From: Solirubrobacteraceae bacterium
Lineage (GTDB): Bacteria > Actinomycetota > Thermoleophilia > Solirubrobacterales > Solirubrobacteraceae
DNA length: 64,000 nt
Reading direction: 5' to 3'
NCBI GenBank assembly: GCA_029263125.1
Contig: JAJCYD010000007.1
Coordinates: 62,001 to 126,000, forward strand
Position numbers and translations under genes: made by a program. Numbering within the stretch: position 1 is the stretch's first letter; each line of letters opens with the position of its first letter. Positions 49,293 through 59,378 of the stretch are shown one piece after another. The notes beneath the pieces are model-generated. The model had not been told where the DNA came from, did no database searches, and was given only the letters and a program-made list of their open reading frames with translations.

Positions 49293-52200
49293 GCGCGGCG
49301 CCGCAATTCGAGGTCGAGCGCTTCGAACGCGTCGTCGCGGGCTCGGGCACCGTCCTGCTGCGCATCTCGGGACGCTGGCGCTCGCCGAAGCCCGAGCGCC
49401 TGTCGACTCCCACGCTGCTGCTCGACGACGGCCGCCGCACCAGGCGCCTGGATCAGCTGCCCGGACCCGACGACGCGCAGCCGCGAGCCGGTCCAGACGC
49501 GCCGTCCTGGCGCGCCGCGTTCTCGGCGCCCGCCGAGCTGCTCGAGAACAGCTCGCTGTCCTTCGCGCTGGAGACCTCCCGCGGGACCGTCGACCTGCCC
49601 CGCCCGCAGGAGGCGGCGGTTCACAAGCGCCAGCCCGAAGCGCCCGCGGCTCCGGCGGACCGGCGGCGCCGGCCGTCTGAGCCCGAGCCCCAAGCCGAGG
49701 CCGACGATCGCGACTCGACGATCGCTGCGCTGCAGGCGCGCCTGCAGGACGAGCGCTCGGCCCGTGCCGCCGCCGAGCGCGCGGCAGGCGAGGCCGAGCG
49801 CGTGGCAGGCGAGGCCGAGCGCGTGGCCGAGCAGGCCCGGGCGCAGGCGGGCGACGAGCTCGCGCGCGCACGGCAGGAGGCCAAGGCGGCGCGCGCAGAG
49901 GCCGACAAGGCGGCGGTCCGCGCCGAGGCCAGTAGCCAGGCCGCTCGTCAGGAGACCAAGACGGTCACGCAGCGCGCGGAGGCTGCCGTCCAGGGCGCAC
50001 GAGAGGAGGCTCGCAAGCAGTTCGAACGAGACCGCGTTCAGGCCGAGCGCCGGCTGGAGCGCGAGCGCGCGGCACTCGCCAAGCGCGAGGAGCGCCTGGC
50101 CGCCGACACCGAGAGCGCGGGCGACGAGCTCAAGCAGCTGCGCGAGCAGGCGGCCTCGGCCGCCGAGGCGCGCCGTGCCGCTGAGGCCGCGTCGCAGCGG
50201 ACCGCCGCCGAACTGCAACGCTCGCGCGCTCAGGCGAAGGCGCTCGAGGATGCGCGCGAGGCCGCCGAAGCGCTCGCGGCCGACCGCACTCGCGAGATCG
50301 AACAGGCACGCAAGCAGGCCGCCGATTCCGATGCCGCGCGCCGCGAGGCGGCAGATCACGCCGAGCAGACCTTGGGCGAGCTGAAGGAGGCGCAGCGCGC
50401 GCGGCTGGAAGGCGATGTGGCTGTCGTCGCCGGGCGCGAGGCCGAAGCCCGCGTCGAGCAGGCCGCCGCGCGCATCGGCGAACTGGAGCGCAAGCTCGAG
50501 CAGGCCGAGGGCCGCGTCGAGCGCGGCGAGTCCGCCGAGCGCGATGTCGCGGCGCTCACCGAACGGATCGCCGAGCTCGAGCGCGCCGCCGTCGCGCGCC
50601 AGCAGGCCGCCGCCGAGGCGACCGCGGCCCACGAGCGGGCGCTGCGCGAGCAGCAGCGCAAAGCCGAGGCGGACCTTGCGCTCGCGGGCAACGAGATGCG
50701 CGCCGAGGCCGAGCGCGCGGGAGCACTGCGGACCGACGTCCAGCGGACCTCCGGCGAGCTGCAGCGGCTAGCCGAGGCGCGCGCCACCGAGCAGCGCGAG
50801 CGCGAGGCGCGCGAGCAGGAGCTGCGCGCGCGCGCCGAGCAGGCCGAGGAGCGCCTCGAGCAGCTCGAAGGACACGCGGCGCAGACCAGCGAGGGCCAGG
50901 CGACGCAGGCCCGCGAGCGCGCTGATCTGCTCGCGGCGTCCGACGCGCGCGTCGCCGAGCTCGAGGCCCAGCTTGACCAGGCTCGCAAGCGCGAGCAATC
51001 GGCGGGCGAGCTGGCGCAGAGGATCGCCGACCTGCAAGCCGACCGCAAGCGCGCTCGCGACGAGCTCGCCGCGCTCACCGAGCGCCATGCGGCCGCCAGC
51101 GCCGACGCCGAGGACGCGGCCGCCCGCTACGACGACGAGGCGGCAGCGCACGCGCAGGCGCAGCGCCAAGCCGCTGATGCCGAGGCCGAGCGGGAGGCCG
51201 CCCAGCGCGCGGCGCGGCAGGAGGGCGAGGCGCGCGCTGCGCTGGGCCAGCGCATGGCCGAGCTGGACGCCACCGCCGCTCGCGTGCCCGAGCTGGAAGC
51301 CGAGGTCGAGCGCCTGCGCGACAGCGAGGCCGCCGCGCGACGCGGCTCCGAGCAGCGCGTGGCAGCGATGCGCCGCGAGCTCGAGCCACTGCGCGGGCAG
51401 GCGGCGCGGACGTCGAAGCTCGAGCTCGAGCTGCACACCGCGCGCGAGCAGTCGCGGCGGGCCGCGGAGCTCGAACAGCGCGTCGCGGAGCTCTCCCAGC
51501 GAGCCGCCCGCGTCGACGAGCTCGAGGAGCAGCTGCGCGCGTTCGCCTTCAAGGCCGCCGGGCGAACGGCCGCCGTCGAGACCGCGCGCGAGCAATCCGC
51601 CGCGCACCTCGCCGAGCTGCAGGCAGCGCGCCAGCAGGTGGCCGAGCGCGACGCCCAGCTCACGGCCGCCCGCGAGCTGTCGGCGACACGCACCCGCGAG
51701 CTCGAGGACGCGCGCCAGCAGGTCATCGAGGCGGACGAGCAGCGAACGACCGCCCAGCAGCTCGCCGCCACGAGGCTGGCTGAGAGCGAGGCGGATGCGC
51801 GCGAGCTGGTGCAGGCGGAGCAGGAGCAGGCCGCGGACCGCGAAACGCAGGCCGAGGCCCAGCTTCAGGCCGCGCTGGCGCAGGCCGCCGACCGCGAGGC
51901 CGATCTGCGAGCGGGCCTCGAGACCCGCCTGCAAGCCGCCCGCGAGGAGGCCGCCGAGCGGGAGACCGAGCTCAAGGCCGAGCTGCATGCCTCCAACGAG
52001 GCGGCGGCTCGCCAGGTGGCCGAGCTGCAAGCCGAGCGCGAGGAGAAGCTCCAAGCGGCCCACCAGCAGGCAACCGCTCGCGAGAACGAGCTCAGCGCCG
52101 AGCTGCAGGCCACACATGAGAACGCCGCCCGCGAGGCGGCCGAGCTGCAGGCCGAACGCGACGCGCTGCTCCAAGCGGCACGCTCGCAGGCATCCGACCG

Positions 52201-55200
52201 CGAGAACGCCCTGCGGTCTCAGCTCGAAGCCGCCGCCGAGGATGCCGCGGCGCGCGAGGCGGAGCTGCGCGCCCAGCACGAGGCGCAGCTCGACGCGCAG
52301 CGTCAAGAGGCAGCCGCGCTGCAGGCACGGCTGGAGGCCGACCGCGACGCCCACGTCGAGCAGGCCGAGCGGCAGGCCGCGGAGCGCGAAGCGGCCCTCA
52401 TCGCCGATCACGAGGCGCGGCTGCGCGAAGCCGCCGGGCGCGCGACCGCGCGCGAAGCGGAGCTTCGCGCGACCGCCGAGGCCCGTGCGGCGGCGCTCTC
52501 AGAATCCGCCCACGAGCAGCAGGAGACGCTCGGCGCCCAGCTCGAAGCCGCTCGCGCCCAGGCGAGCGACGAGGCCGCCGACCGCGACACGGCGCTTGAG
52601 CGCGCGGCGCAGCGCATGCGCGAGCTCGAGCAGGCACGAGAGCGCGTTGCCGCCGAGCTCGACGACGAGCGCGTCCGAGCACAGGCCGAGCTCGACACGG
52701 CGCGTGCCAACGCCGCCGCCGAGCTCAAGGCGGCACGGACCGAGGCAGAGCAGCAGAACACTGCCGCGCGAGCCGACGCCGCCACAGAGCTCCAGGCGGC
52801 CGAGGCCCGAGCGGCAGCGCAGCTGGACGAGCTGCGAGCCGAGCACGCACGCGCTCAGGAGCGCGCCGACGCCGAGCTCCACGCGGCGCTGGAGGCGGGC
52901 GCCGAGGCCGACGATGCGCATGCCGCGGCAGCCCAGGCCGCCGCCGACAACCTCGAGGCGGCGCGCGCCGCCGCCCGCGCGTACGCCGCTCAGCGCGACG
53001 AGGCCTTGGCCGAGGGCGCCGCGCGCGCCGAGGAGCTGCGCAGCGCCGAGGCGGTGTCGGCGAAGCGTGCCGACGAGTTGCGCCTCGCGCGGGGCGAGCT
53101 CGCCGAGCGCCAGCGCGGACTTGAGGCCGCGAGCGCTGAGGCGGCGCGACGTGCCGAGGAGGGCGAGGCCGCGCGCGCAACCGGACAGGCCACCGCGGCC
53201 GAGCTGGCGCGGTTGCGCGGCACGCACGAGATCACGTCCCGTGAGCTTGAGATGCTGCGCGGCGAGCAGTCCAGGACCAGCCTGCGTGCGCAGGCGGCGG
53301 AAGCGCGGATCGAGCAACTCGCGGGCGAGCTCGACGACGCGCGTGCCGAGAAGGCCAGCGTCGAACAGACGCGGGACCTCGCGCACGCCGAGGCAGCCGA
53401 GCTCGAGCGTCGCCTCGTCGAGACCCAGGAGCAGGTGGACGTCACCGAGCGCCAGCGCGCGAAGGCGGACGGCGAGCGCCAGACGCTCGAGCAGCGGTTG
53501 CGCGACCTTGGCGGCGACGCGGCGCAGCGCGCCAGCGCGCTCGCGCGCCAGCAGGAGCAGACCGCGAACCTGGCCGAGCAGCTGACCACGGCGCGCGCCG
53601 AGATCGCGGACCTCACCGTCGCACTCGAGCACGGCGGCAGCGAGCGCGAGACGCTGGAAGCGACACTCCGAGGAGCTCGCGCCGAAGCTCGGGCCCACGC
53701 CGAGGCGCTCGACGACGCCCGCGAGCTTCAGCGCGCGACCGCGGCCGAGCTCGCCGCGGCGATCAGCGCCGGCGAGGCGCTGCAGACATCACTGCAGGAG
53801 GCGACGCAGGACGCCCAGCGAGCCGAGGGGGAGCGCGCTTCGGGGATGCGCCAGGTCGATGAGCTCACCGCGGAGCTGCGTCTGGCACGACGGGAGCTCG
53901 AGGCATCGGAGTCCGGTGCCGCGGCGCTGTCGGCCGAGATCGCCGACGCCGCCGAGCGCCACGACCGCCTGGAGGCAGACCTGGCAGCGGCGCGTCGCGA
54001 CGCTGCGGCGGGCATCGAGGCCGTCGGCGGCGAACGCGACGATGCGCGCGCCGCGATGGCGCGGCTCGCAGCGCAGCGCGACGAGCTTCAGGCGCGCGTG
54101 GAGGCGCTCGCCGCCGAGCGCGAGGACGGTCTGCAGCAGCTGCGCCGGATCGAGGCCGAGCGCGCGGCGGCGCACGCCCGGATCGACGTCTTGACCGGCG
54201 AGCGCGACGCCGCCTGGAGCGAGATCGACATCCTCAGCGGCGAGCGAGACAGCGCCGGCGCCGACGCGCAGACGCGCGGCGAGCAGCTCACGCAGGCGCT
54301 CGGGCGCATCGAGGAGCTCGACGGCCAGCTCGCGAGTGTCACGGCACAGGCCGTGGCCGCCAGCAACGATGCCGACGCCGTCCGCACACAGGTCCAGGAG
54401 CTCGGCGCAGATCGCAGCCGCCTGGGAGCGCAGCTCGAAGCTCTGGCCGGCGAGCGCGACGCCCTCACCCACGAGCTCGCCTCCCAGCGCGCCGACGCGC
54501 ACGAGCGCCTGAACGCGCTCGCGGGCGAACGCGACGCGGCACGCGCGGAGATCGCGTCGCTCGCCGACAGCCTGGACGTCATGCGCGACGCACACAGGAC
54601 GGCGCACGCGCAGCGCGACCAGGCGCGGGCCTCGGTCGACCAGCTGACGGCCGAGCTTGAGGATCTGCGGCTGGAGTCTCGGCACCTTCGCGACGACGAC
54701 GCCGAGGTGCGCCACGAGCTCGAGGACGCGCTCGGCTTGGCGCGCCAGGAGGTCGACCGCCTGATGATGCTTGAGAGCGCGCTGAGCGGCGACCTCGACG
54801 ACACGCTGGAGGACGTGCGTCGCGCAGCCGATCGCATCGCGCGCGACGAACGCGACCGACTCGAGTTGCAGCGCCGGCTGGACGACGCGCTCGCGGCAGT
54901 CGCCGCCGCCGAGGAGCGCGTGCTCATCGAGGAGGCCGCCCGCTCGGCGCTGGAGGCCCGCATCGACGATCTGTCCGAGGTCGGCGAGGACGCCGCCCAG
55001 CAGGCCCAGGACGCGCGCGACGCGGCCCTGAAGGCCGCGCGGGAGGCTCAGAAGCGCGCTCGGCGACGAGCCGCGGAGGAGGCCGACGCGCGCGCGGCGC
55101 AACGGGCGGCCGAGGATCAGGAGCGCGCCGAGCTGCGCGAGCGCGAGGCGCGCGAGGCGCTCGATCAGGCGGCTCGCCGCGAGGCGGAGGATCAGCAGCG

Positions 55201-55615
55201 CAAGGCGGCCGCCGCACGCGAGCGGCGCGCGCAGGAGGAGGCCGTCCGAGCGGCGGCCGAGGCGCGCCGCAAGGAGCGCAACGCGCGGCGGGAGAAGGCC
55301 GAGCGAGCGGCCGCGCTGCGCCGCGAGCCGGTCCCCGAGCGCAGCCCGGCGGCCAAGCCCCAGCCCAAGCCCAAGCCCAAGCCCGAGCGTCCCGGCCCCA
55401 AGAGCAAGCGGGCGCCCGAACCCGCGCCGCAGCGCGCGGTCGCACGCCAGCCGTCGACGGGTGTGAGCACGCTGCCGCGCGAGCACGGCGCGCGCCAGCT
55501 CACGAGGGCCCGCTGGCTGCCGTCCGAGCTCGCCGTGGGGATCGTGCTCGTGCTCATCACGGCCAGCGCCGCACTGCTGCTCGTGTTCGGCGTCCTGCGC
55601 GCCGCGGTCAGCTAG
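49289..55615 (+). CDS. Giant tail-anchored coiled-coil protein (2108 aa)
   Basis: The GTG at 49289 overlaps the tmk stop. Residues 1-110 form a beta-rich domain (FEVERFERVVAGSGTVLLRI). About residues 140-1930 are nearly pure Ala/Glu/Arg/Gln/Leu heptads, including stretches of near-repeats of roughly 25-40 residues (QAADREA, QATAREN, QASDREN units; later GERDA repeats such as LTGERDAAW and LAGERDA). A basic Lys/Arg/Pro-rich region (about 1960-2070) leads to one C-terminal helix (VGIVLVLITASAALLLVFGV). It has no SMC-type ATPase heads. A cytoplasmic fibre tethered to the membrane is likely. Function unknown. High Arg/Ala content makes long shadow frames on the other strand. Confidence 0.85.
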   Translation: MSAAPQFEVERFERVVAGSGTVLLRISGRWRSPKPERLSTPTLLLDDGRRTRRLDQLPGPDDAQPRAGPDAPSWRAAFSAPAELLENSSLSFALETSRGTVDLPRPQEAAVHKRQPEAPAAPADRRRRPSEPEPQAEADDRDSTIAALQARLQDERSARAAAERAAGEAERVAGEAERVAEQARAQAGDELARARQEAKAARAEADKAAVRAEASSQAARQETKTVTQRAEAAVQGAREEARKQFERDRVQAERRLERERAALAKREERLAADTESAGDELKQLREQAASAAEARRAAEAASQRTAAELQRSRAQAKALEDAREAAEALAADRTREIEQARKQAADSDAARREAADHAEQTLGELKEAQRARLEGDVAVVAGREAEARVEQAAARIGELERKLEQAEGRVERGESAERDVAALTERIAELERAAVARQQAAAEATAAHERALREQQRKAEADLALAGNEMRAEAERAGALRTDVQRTSGELQRLAEARATEQREREAREQELRARAEQAEERLEQLEGHAAQTSEGQATQARERADLLAASDARVAELEAQLDQARKREQSAGELAQRIADLQADRKRARDELAALTERHAAASADAEDAAARYDDEAAAHAQAQRQAADAEAEREAAQRAARQEGEARAALGQRMAELDATAARVPELEAEVERLRDSEAAARRGSEQRVAAMRRELEPLRGQAARTSKLELELHTAREQSRRAAELEQRVAELSQRAARVDELEEQLRAFAFKAAGRTAAVETAREQSAAHLAELQAARQQVAERDAQLTAARELSATRTRELEDARQQVIEADEQRTTAQQLAATRLAESEADARELVQAEQEQAADRETQAEAQLQAALAQAADREADLRAGLETRLQAAREEAAERETELKAELHASNEAAARQVAELQAEREEKLQAAHQQATARENELSAELQATHENAAREAAELQAERDALLQAARSQASDRENALRSQLEAAAEDAAAREAELRAQHEAQLDAQRQEAAALQARLEADRDAHVEQAERQAAEREAALIADHEARLREAAGRATAREAELRATAEARAAALSESAHEQQETLGAQLEAARAQASDEAADRDTALERAAQRMRELEQARERVAAELDDERVRAQAELDTARANAAAELKAARTEAEQQNTAARADAATELQAAEARAAAQLDELRAEHARAQERADAELHAALEAGAEADDAHAAAAQAAADNLEAARAAARAYAAQRDEALAEGAARAEELRSAEAVSAKRADELRLARGELAERQRGLEAASAEAARRAEEGEAARATGQATAAELARLRGTHEITSRELEMLRGEQSRTSLRAQAAEARIEQLAGELDDARAEKASVEQTRDLAHAEAAELERRLVETQEQVDVTERQRAKADGERQTLEQRLRDLGGDAAQRASALARQQEQTANLAEQLTTARAEIADLTVALEHGGSERETLEATLRGARAEARAHAEALDDARELQRATAAELAAAISAGEALQTSLQEATQDAQRAEGERASGMRQVDELTAELRLARRELEASESGAAALSAEIADAAERHDRLEADLAAARRDAAAGIEAVGGERDDARAAMARLAAQRDELQARVEALAAEREDGLQQLRRIEAERAAAHARIDVLTGERDAAWSEIDILSGERDSAGADAQTRGEQLTQALGRIEELDGQLASVTAQAVAASNDADAVRTQVQELGADRSRLGAQLEALAGERDALTHELASQRADAHERLNALAGERDAARAEIASLADSLDVMRDAHRTAHAQRDQARASVDQLTAELEDLRLESRHLRDDDAEVRHELEDALGLARQEVDRLMMLESALSGDLDDTLEDVRRAADRIARDERDRLELQRRLDDALAAVAAAEERVLIEEAARSALEARIDDLSEVGEDAAQQAQDARDAALKAAREAQKRARRRAAEEADARAAQRAAEDQERAELREREAREALDQAARREAEDQQRKAAAARERRAQEEAVRAAAEARRKERNARREKAERAAALRREPVPERSPAAKPQPKPKPKPERPGPKSKRAPEPAPQRAVARQPSTGVSTLPREHGARQLTRARWLPSELAVGIVLVLITASAALLLVFGVLRAAVS

Positions 55616-55624
55616 TACACGCTG

Positions 55625-57820
55625 CTACCCCGGTGGCGGGATGCTCGCCGGCGCGCTCTGCGGGGTCGGCGTCGCGGCCGGCGGAGCGGCCGAGAACGCC
55701 GGGCTCAACGGTGTGCCGGTCGCGGTCGGCGATCCGCTTGCGGGCACGTTGAACAGCACCAGGCGGCCGACGAGCGGCAGCGTGCCCTTCGTGCCGATGG
55801 GGTCGAGCTCGAGCAGTCGCATGGCCGCGGCCCGCGCGCCGGGGCGGTCGGCCGTCGTGAGGGCGAGGCGCATGAGCCGCCGCCACGCGGTCAGGCTGTA
55901 GGGCTGGCGATCGACGGCGTCCAGGAGGTAGCCGCGCGCCTGCAGCAGGCGCCCGCGGTTCTGCGCCAGGTCCGCCGCGGCGAGCAGCGACGTCACGGAC
56001 GTCGGATCGAGCCGTGCCGCCGTGTCTGCCTCGGCGGCCGCGTCGCGCAGCTCCGCGTCGCTCGCCGTTCGGCTGACGGCCACTGCCGCCGTTGCCTTGG
56101 AATTCGCCCAGGCCGGCAGGATCGAGGACACGATCACGAGCCCGAGCACCACGCATGCGACCCCGAGCGCGGCGGCCCTAGGTGCGACCGATCGTCCCGC
56201 CGTCGGCGTCGGCGCCGGCGGGACGGCGCCCGTGGAGCCGTCGTGGCGCGGGATCGCAACGAGGACGCCGAGAAACGCCAGCGCGGGGATCGTCACTCCC
56301 GGGATGTCCCAGTCGAAGTCGATGAAGCCATGCACGAGCCACGCGACCGCTCCCGCGAACAGCGCGACGGCGATGTCGCGCTCGCGCCCGCCGGCCATCC
56401 CCCGTATTCGCGCCAGCGCCGCGAACAGCAGAAAGCCCAGCGCGCCGAGTGCAAGCGCCGCGCCCACGATCCCCGTCTCGGCGAGGAACTGCAGCGGCAC
56501 GCTGTGGGGCTGGCGCACATCCAGCTCGACCTCGCGGTAGAGCAGGTGGGTCACCGGAAAGGAGCCGGCGCCCCAGCCCCGAAGCGGGCGATCTGACCAC
56601 GCGCCCGTGGCCTCCTTCCACCACACCCAGCGGTTGCCGGAGTTCGACGAGACGATCCGCGCCGGATCGGAGTCGTTGTCCTGGCTGGTCTTCGTGAACT
56701 CCTTCCAGGCGTCGTCGAAGAACTGCGTCGGCCCACCCTTGGAGGTCGCGATCGTGAGAACCACGAACAGCGCCAGCAGCCCACCGGCCGCGCCGAGCCC
56801 GCGCCAGACCAGGCGGGTGCTGTTTGGCGTCCACGACACGCGCTCCTCCAGGCGCAGCATGCCCCAGGCGGCGATCATCAGCGCGAGCAGGCTGCCGGCC
56901 ATCACCATCCCGAGCACGATCCCGTCCGGGGTGCGCTCGTCCAGCGGGATCCGCACGCCCTTCAGCGCGGAGCGGCTGAAGGCGAGCGAGAGCACGGGCA
57001 GCAGCGCCACGAGCGTCGCGCCGAAGACCGCCAGACCGCGCAGGCGCGGGCCGCCGAGCAGGGTGAGGACGAGCACGGCGACCATCACCGCCAGCAGCCC
57101 GCCGCGCGAGTAGGTCATCCCCAGGCAGGTCATGAGCACGTACATCGCGCAGACGGCGGCAACGCGCACCACCGGTGTGCGCGTGACGTCGGTCGCCATG
57201 CGCAGCGCGATCGGCACGGCGAGCACGGCGACGAGGGCCAGCGCGTTCCAGTACTCCAGCGGCTCGCGCAGGCGTGAGAACAGCGCGGTGTGATCGAAGT
57301 CGACGCCCAGCAGCGACACCCCGGGGATGACCTTGCCGCCGATGGCGTACAGCGCGCACACGACGGCGATGACCAGCCAGCCGAGCGCGAGGCGCTCGAT
57401 CGGACGCGTCGCGCTGGAGCCGGCGGCGATCGCGAGCACCACCACGAGCGCGTAGGCGAGGGTGCGGTTGAGCGTCGCCCACGTCTCGTCGGGGGCGACG
57501 GACCACAGCAGGCTCAGCCCGCACCAGGCGGCGAAGCCGACCAGCAGGCCGACGCCGATCCATGCCCGCGCGGGCGCGCGCAGCGACAGGCTGTGCGAGA
57601 ACAACCAGCCGATGGCGGCGCCGATCGCGACGAGCGCGACGCCGATCTGCAGGTGGGACTCGGCCGGCAGCCCGACCGCGCCGTGCGCGAAGACGGCGTA
57701 CGTGCAGGCCACCAGGAGCGCCAGGAGGAGCGCGTTGCCCGGTTTGGGACGGCGCCTGCGAGCCGGACGCACGCCCACGCGCGCGGCGACCCGTGCGCTG
57801 GCGGGGGTCGTGACGGCCAT
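55625..57820 (-). CDS. O-antigen ligase-like protein with C-terminal TPR region
   Basis: This 731-residue polytopic protein has about 12 helices and a Wzy_C / O-antigen-ligase domain. The conserved large loop holds NRWVWWKEATGAWSDRPLRGWGAG, then QPHSVPLQFLAETGIVG, with the H and R residues typical of WaaL/Wzy enzymes. The last 150 residues are helical TPR-like repeats (AAEADTAARLDPTSVTSLLAAADL), ending in a Pro/Ala-rich tail. It should join or polymerise lipid-linked glycans at the outer face of the membrane. It converges on the coiled-coil gene, nine bases apart. Confidence 0.82.
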   Translation of the reverse strand: MAVTTPASARVAARVGVRPARRRRPKPGNALLLALLVACTYAVFAHGAVGLPAESHLQIGVALVAIGAAIGWLFSHSLSLRAPARAWIGVGLLVGFAAWCGLSLLWSVAPDETWATLNRTLAYALVVVLAIAAGSSATRPIERLALGWLVIAVVCALYAIGGKVIPGVSLLGVDFDHTALFSRLREPLEYWNALALVAVLAVPIALRMATDVTRTPVVRVAAVCAMYVLMTCLGMTYSRGGLLAVMVAVLVLTLLGGPRLRGLAVFGATLVALLPVLSLAFSRSALKGVRIPLDERTPDGIVLGMVMAGSLLALMIAAWGMLRLEERVSWTPNSTRLVWRGLGAAGGLLALFVVLTIATSKGGPTQFFDDAWKEFTKTSQDNDSDPARIVSSNSGNRWVWWKEATGAWSDRPLRGWGAGSFPVTHLLYREVELDVRQPHSVPLQFLAETGIVGAALALGALGFLLFAALARIRGMAGGRERDIAVALFAGAVAWLVHGFIDFDWDIPGVTIPALAFLGVLVAIPRHDGSTGAVPPAPTPTAGRSVAPRAAALGVACVVLGLVIVSSILPAWANSKATAAVAVSRTASDAELRDAAAEADTAARLDPTSVTSLLAAADLAQNRGRLLQARGYLLDAVDRQPYSLTAWRRLMRLALTTADRPGARAAAMRLLELDPIGTKGTLPLVGRLVLFNVPASGSPTATGTPLSPAFSAAPPAATPTPQSAPASIPPPG

Positions 57821-57853
57821 GGTGACGGGCCGTCGATGCTAGCGTGAGCACCT

Positions 57854-58543
57854 GTGATTCGCCGCACCACGCCCTTTCTGCTGATCCTTGCGCTGACGGT
57901 TGCCTGGGCCTCCCCGGCCGCCGCTCGCACGCTCAACGTCTACGAGCGGATGGTCGTCGAGTTCATCAAGACCCAGAAGCTCGACGCCTGCAGCTACTCC
58001 GTGAAGGATCTGAAGGCCGCCAAGGGCCAGATCCCCGTCGACCAGAACCAGTACGGCGCCGCGCTCGTCGCCGCGCTGGACGACGCCATCGCCGCGCGCG
58101 CCCAGGGCGCCTGCGACAAGAAGAAGGCGCCGGCCGCATCGGTCGCCGACCAGTCCTCGGCTCCGCCGCCCGCCGCCGGTCAGACCCCGTCGGCGAGTGC
58201 CGCGCCGCAGGCGGGCGCCCCGAGCACCGCGGCGCCGGCGGCCGCGCAGGCGCCCCCGACGCCGACCGCCGAACCCAGCCCGGCCGCGTCGATCGCCACC
58301 GATGACGCGATCGCCCTGGCGTCGAACTCGACGCAGGTCGCGACCGACCCACCGTTCCCGGTGCTGATCCTCGCCATCGTCGGCGCGCTGCTCGCGCTCT
58401 GCGCGATGACCTTCGGCTTCGCGCGCTGGTTCGCGTGGGAGCCCGCGTGGTCGGTGCGCATGCGCCACTCGGCCGGCGAAGCCGGCTGGCGCGCCTCGTC
58501 GACGTTCGCGGAGTTCGCGGACTTCGTGCGCCTGGGACGCTGA
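57854..58543 (+). CDS. Exported protein with C-terminal membrane helix
   Basis: This 229-residue protein has a signal peptide (residues 1-24, cleavage after AAA). A small folded domain with two cysteines follows (VYERMVVEFIKTQKLDACSY ... ACDKKKAP). A Pro/Ala/Ser/Gln-rich linker (about 95-150) precedes a C-terminal transmembrane helix (VLILAIVGALLALCAMTFGFA) and a short cytoplasmic end. I do not recognise the family. The start is GTG. It is divergent from the O-antigen-ligase-like gene and lies seven bases before fabI. Confidence 0.65.
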   Translation: MIRRTTPFLLILALTVAWASPAAARTLNVYERMVVEFIKTQKLDACSYSVKDLKAAKGQIPVDQNQYGAALVAALDDAIAARAQGACDKKKAPAASVADQSSAPPPAAGQTPSASAAPQAGAPSTAAPAAAQAPPTPTAEPSPAASIATDDAIALASNSTQVATDPPFPVLILAIVGALLALCAMTFGFARWFAWEPAWSVRMRHSAGEAGWRASSTFAEFADFVRLGR

Positions 58544-58550
58544 GCCGGCC

Positions 58551-59378
58551 TTGCTGCTGAAAGGACGGCGCCTGCTGATCACCGGGGTCCTGACCGAGGG
58601 CTCGATCGCCTACGCGGTCGCCAAGCGCGCGCAGGAGGAGGGCGCGCAGATCGTGCTGACGGGCTTCGGTCGCGGCATGCGGATCACGACGCGGATCGCC
58701 AACCGCCTCCCCGACCCGCCCGACGTGCTCGAGCTCGACGTCAACGACCCCGACCACATCGCCGCGGTCGTGGCGGACATCGAGCGGCGCTGGGGGGCGC
58801 TCGACGGGATCCTGCACGCGATCGCCTTCGCTCCCGCCGACGCGCTCGGCGGCGCCTTCATGGACACGCCGGCCGAGAGCGCGCAGACGGCCTTCCTCAC
58901 GAGCGCCTACAGCCTGAAGGCGCTCGCGGCTCCGTTCGCCGACCTGCTGGAACGCGGCGAGCACGGCTCGATCGTCGGCCTGGACTTCGACGCCACCGTC
59001 GCGTGGCCCGCCTATGACTGGATGGGGGTCGCGAAGGCGGCCCTGGAGTCCGTCAACCGCTACCTCGCGCGTGACCTCGGCGCCCGCGGCCTGCGCTCCA
59101 ATCTCGTCTCCGCCGGGCCGATCAAGACGATCGCGTCGGGCTCGATCCCGGGCTTTGAGATCCTCGCCGGCGCGTGGGACGCCCAGGCGCCGCTGGCCTG
59201 GGATCCGCGCGATGCCACGCCCGTCGCCGACGCGTGCCTGTTCCTGCTGTCAAGCCTCGCGCGAGGCGTGACCGGCGAGATCGTCCACGTGGACGGCGGC
59301 TATCACGCCTTGGGCGCGCCGTTGTCGGCGCCGGCCGGCGACGCCGGTCCGGAGACCGACACCGCGCCCAGCGAGTAG
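58551..59378 (+). CDS. fabI: Enoyl-[acyl-carrier-protein] reductase (NADH)
   Basis: This 275-residue FabI/InhA-type reductase performs the last step of each FAS II cycle. It opens with KGRRLLITGVLTEGSIAYAVA, the divergent FabI nucleotide loop. It has an ILHAIAFAP strand, the catalytic Y-x6-K as YDWMGVAKAAL, RSNLVSAGPIKTIAS and GEIVHVDGGYHALG. The start appears to be TTG at 58551. The last 76 bases overlap the tail of the convergent tetR gene on the other strand. It is the target class of triclosan and isoniazid. Confidence 0.92.
   Translation: MLLKGRRLLITGVLTEGSIAYAVAKRAQEEGAQIVLTGFGRGMRITTRIANRLPDPPDVLELDVNDPDHIAAVVADIERRWGALDGILHAIAFAPADALGGAFMDTPAESAQTAFLTSAYSLKALAAPFADLLERGEHGSIVGLDFDATVAWPAYDWMGVAKAALESVNRYLARDLGARGLRSNLVSAGPIKTIASGSIPGFEILAGAWDAQAPLAWDPRDATPVADACLFLLSSLARGVTGEIVHVDGGYHALGAPLSAPAGDAGPETDTAPSE

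Noticed and set aside
49700-55300. CRISPR-like or tandem-repeat DNA in the coiled-coil gene
   Set aside because: Similarity between units is at protein level with variable spacing; there are no constant-length repeats and spacers.
50768-55486. Very long minus-strand frames (up to about 565 codons) inside the giant coiled-coil gene
   Set aside because: They are mirror images of Ala/Glu/Arg/Gln codons, giving Leu/Arg/Gly-rich text without start context. The plus strand has heptads, a coherent domain order and a TM anchor.
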